Origin: Sanguinoderma infundibulare
Taxonomy: Eukaryota > Basidiomycota > Agaricomycetes > Polyporales > Polyporaceae
Direction of reading: 5' to 3'
DNA length: 64,000 nucleotides
NCBI GenBank assembly: GCA_032821775.1
Contig: JAVLRN010000011.1
Coordinates: forward strand, 1,302,001 to 1,366,000
The translations under genes and the position numbers were made by a program. Under the pieces are notes generated by a model. It had not been told where the DNA came from, searched no databases, and worked only from the letters and a program-made list of their open reading frames with translations. This document shows, piece by piece, positions 61,335-64,000 of this stretch (positions are counted from its first letter, which is position 1; every line of letters starts with the position of its first letter).

Positions 61335-64000
61335 TCAAACGAGGGTGTGCGAGCGGTCGTATTCCTCTCGCCATCGCACGAAACCCTCCAAAGGGACCTC
61401 CCCACAGAGGCTCGCGACGACCGTCCGCAGCTCGTTCAGATCCTGCCAACACCACACCCACACAACGCGATGTCAGCAAGCCGAAGCCGACGACTTCGAG
61501 TTGACCGGACGACTCACGTGAGACATCTCCAGCACGGCCACCACCGCTGTCGCGTAGAACATGTACTCGTAGCTCATGATAGACTGCCTGTGAGCCTTCT
61601 TCGACCGAGCGAGCGCACCGGCGTCGGTGTGGACCACGACCGAGGTGGCGGCGTGGTAATGCAGCCGATCTGTCAGGTTCTTGTAATGCGCTTCGTGCAG
61701 CGGCTCGCCCGTCCGGAGTGACTGCGAGACGAGGAAGAACATGGAGACCGCGTCGCTGATCTGCACGACGATATCCTTCAGTATCTCGTCGATAAGCATC
61801 GAGATGGAGCGTACAAAGTGGGGGTTCAGGACGAACGTGTGCGGCAGCGCGGCCTTCCTCTGGCTGGAGTCCATATTCATAAGCCCACTCGCCATCTGCG
61901 ATCAAACATCAATCTCGACATGTTCAACACGCGCGCGCGGCCGACCACGAACCAGAATCATACTGGATAGTATGTCACTCTGTATGTCCAACAGCCGGTT
62001 GTAGTCCTCAAACGGCCAGTGCCCGCGAATGTTGCCCTCCCACTTGCTCATCGCCGTCCGCACCCGGAGGTCCTGCAGCTGCTGCGATAGTGTGATCATC
62101 ATCTCCCGCAGCTCCTTCGGCCAGTGGCGCTGAACCTCCGCGACCTTGTGCGACGTCTCGAACGGCTCGCCCGCCGCGAGCCAGAGCGAGGTGAGGTGCG
62201 AGTAGAGGTAAGACAGCGATGAGAGGACGGACGCGTTTCTGATGCGGACGGCCTTACGGCCGGACTTGGGAGGAATCATCATCAGGATGAAGGATGCGGC
62301 GGACCCGATCATGACCAGGACGAAACGCCTCCAGGCGACATTCCAGCCTTGGCCGACGCTCGCGAAGACGGTGAGGTTTCCGTCGATCCAGGAGTAGCCC
62401 ACGACGAGCACAAAGGTAACCTGTGAGGAAGGATGGGGTCAGCTGACAATGAATTTCCGAGGTAAGGACGTGTTCAACACGTACTCCGCCTAACATGACA
62501 GCAATCATGTGCTGTGGGGGCGCAAAGAGACGGAGAAAGATGATAGGGAAAAGGAACACTCCAGTAGCCGCAGCTATGCCGTAAGGATTCCCGGTACCAT
62601 TACCGCACCCTGAAAAGAGCAGCAAGGCGTCAGTTCACGTCATCTCCAACGCGCATACACACGGCACCGACCAATATACCAGCAAACCATTCCCACCAGC
62701 GCGCCAATGAAAGTGCCTCCAATGCGCATCGCATAGCTAGGTGTCCCCCAATGTGAGGGTCGTGATGATGACGTCTTAGCATTTAATGCACGCACTTGAA
62801 GATTTGGTCAGAGGCGTAAATGTTCAGCGTAGTCTGCGCCATTATCAGGGCCCTACATGGACGCCATCAGCATGGCATACCCTGGCAGGCTTCATTCGCA
62901 CTCACCAAACGCCACGTTCAGCGTACGAGATATCTGGCAAAGCAAAGTCAGAAACGGACTTGCACGCACAAGAACTAGAGCTGAGTTACGCACGAGCAGA
63001 GCTCTTGATCACCTGTGGGAGCCACAGTGCTATCGAGACCACGACATATCGGAAAGTAAACTGCAAGCGATGAGACCCCAAACGCAATCAAGGAAGCGAC
63101 TTCGGACGCACCAACGCTTCAGGCGTCTTCGTCCACTTGTACAACTTATGGATGAGGTTCGCCACCCTCTGCATTGCGTTCTCCGGCGGCTTGCTATCGG
63201 CGTCCAGCCCTGATAACCCGCCCGCCAAATGTCAGCACACCGCTGAAATCACATCTCGCGAACGCGGGACACACTGTATTTCCTCTTATTCCTTAACTCG
63301 ACCTCCTCCTCAGGCGCCGTGTCCTCCCCAGTCGCATCCTCGCCCGAGCCCCGCCTCGACCGCAGCAGCGTCCCGATCACACGCAGGCCGTTCGGCATCC
63401 ACAGCGTCGCCTTCGGCCGCTTCGCGGCAGTATTGCTCACGTACTCCGCGAGCGCGATGATGCCGCCGCACAAGCTCACGAGGTTGCTCGTGAACACGAA
63501 CGCAATGTGCAACGCTCGCAGCGGCACGTTCTTGATCTCCCCCGCGTCCGCGCTCGCGAATAGCGGCAAGAACGGCTGCAGTAGGACGAGACGTCGCTCG
63601 TTCTTGAAGTCATCCACAGCGTTGCGGAGCGCAGAGAGCGCCTCGTCGAGCTCGAGGACGATCGCGTCCTGCTCGGAGTGGCCGCGCCCGTATCGCTTCG
63701 TGTTGACGGCGACGATGAGCCGCTGCAGGACGTCGAGGACACCGACCGCTGCAGTACGCACCCCGGCGGTCGATTCGCGAATGTTAGGCAGGATGTCGAC
63801 GAGCCGGACGTGATGTTGCACCTCGGCCGCCGTGTTGCGCTCGCGGAATTGACGAAGGAGATACGTGTCCCCGAGAGACGCGCTGCTCACCGTCGACTCC
63901 GCGACCGATTCCCCGTCGTCCTCTTCCGAATCCGCCACAGACACCGGGGACGTCATCAGCTTGCGGAAGTTGACAAGCGCGCCGAGTCTGACGACGACGA
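61335..64000 (-). CDS. ArAE/FUSC-type membrane protein (DUF2421), 5' partial
   Basis: Exons on the minus strand within the window: 64000-63275 (continues off the edge), 63209-63112, 63060-62994, 62933-62906, 62852-62796, 62736-62672, 62609-62485, 62420-61953, 61895-61518, 61442-61335. They join in frame to TGA. Helical segments include LRALHIAFVFTSNLVSLCGG, FRYVVVSIALWLPQV, MRIGGTFIGALVGMVCWYIG, GVFLFPIIFLRLF, VTFVLVVGYSWI and FVLVMIGSAASFILMMIPP. An amphipathic cytosolic part follows (AGEPFETSHKVAEVQRHWPK, LNPHFVRSISMLIDEILKDI). This fits the fungal family with an ArAE-2 N-terminal domain, FUSC-like core and DUF2421, related to brefeldin-A-sensitivity proteins and to aromatic-acid exporters. 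Substrate unknown. The N-terminus lies outside the window. Confidence 0.82.

Overview
The window looks like nuclear DNA of a basidiomycete, most likely an Agaricomycete of the wood-decay type. Genes are cut by many short introns (about 40-70 nt, GT-AG), some exons are only 7-16 nt long, and the base composition is GC-rich. The gene families fit: a DUF6533 seven-helix protein, F-box protein, HsbA-like secreted protein, PTR2, ATG13 and ECM14. No bacterial operon, CRISPR array or phage feature is present.

Layout. 1-7290: the 3' part of an I/Tad-type LINE with a gag-like ORF1, an ORF2 (endonuclease, reverse transcriptase, RNase H) broken by one frameshift and one stop, and an A19 tail. 8.0-16.6 kb: ordinary genes for V-ATPase subunit E, a Gga-type VHS-GAT adaptor lacking its ear domain, a zinc alcohol dehydrogenase and an F-box protein. 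17.0-32.0 kb: an accessory region. It holds two copies of an HsbA-like gene, 10.47 kb apart, that appear identical over about 1.1 kb inside an otherwise diverged duplication. Between them lie a VTC1-like gene, a DUF6533 membrane protein, and a decayed head-to-head pair (CSN5 and ALG2 pseudogenes). 32.0-34.0 kb: a secreted phytase-type esterase-like protein.

34.3-56.0 kb: a family of short-chain dehydrogenase/reductase (SDR) genes sharing one eight-exon layout. One intact copy and one 3' fragment lie on the minus strand (34.3-36.3 kb). Four intact copies and three broken ones lie on the plus strand (45.5-56.0 kb). The two parts are separated by unrelated genes: a JmjC/cupin hydroxylase, ATG13, an intron-containing tRNA-Tyr, and an ECM14-type pseudo-carboxypeptidase. 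56.4-64.0 kb: a PTR2 peptide transporter, a gene-poor stretch, and an ArAE/FUSC-type membrane protein that runs off the right edge.

Working together. The core genes are independent housekeeping functions (vacuole acidification, Golgi-endosome sorting, autophagy, peptide uptake). The region stands out for local gene birth and death: the SDR array, gene-conversion-like homogenisation of the HsbA pair, and the pseudogene pair. Exon boundaries were worked out by eye from splice signals, reading-frame phase and family resemblance. For every gene called intact with listed exons, the exons sum to a whole number of codons.
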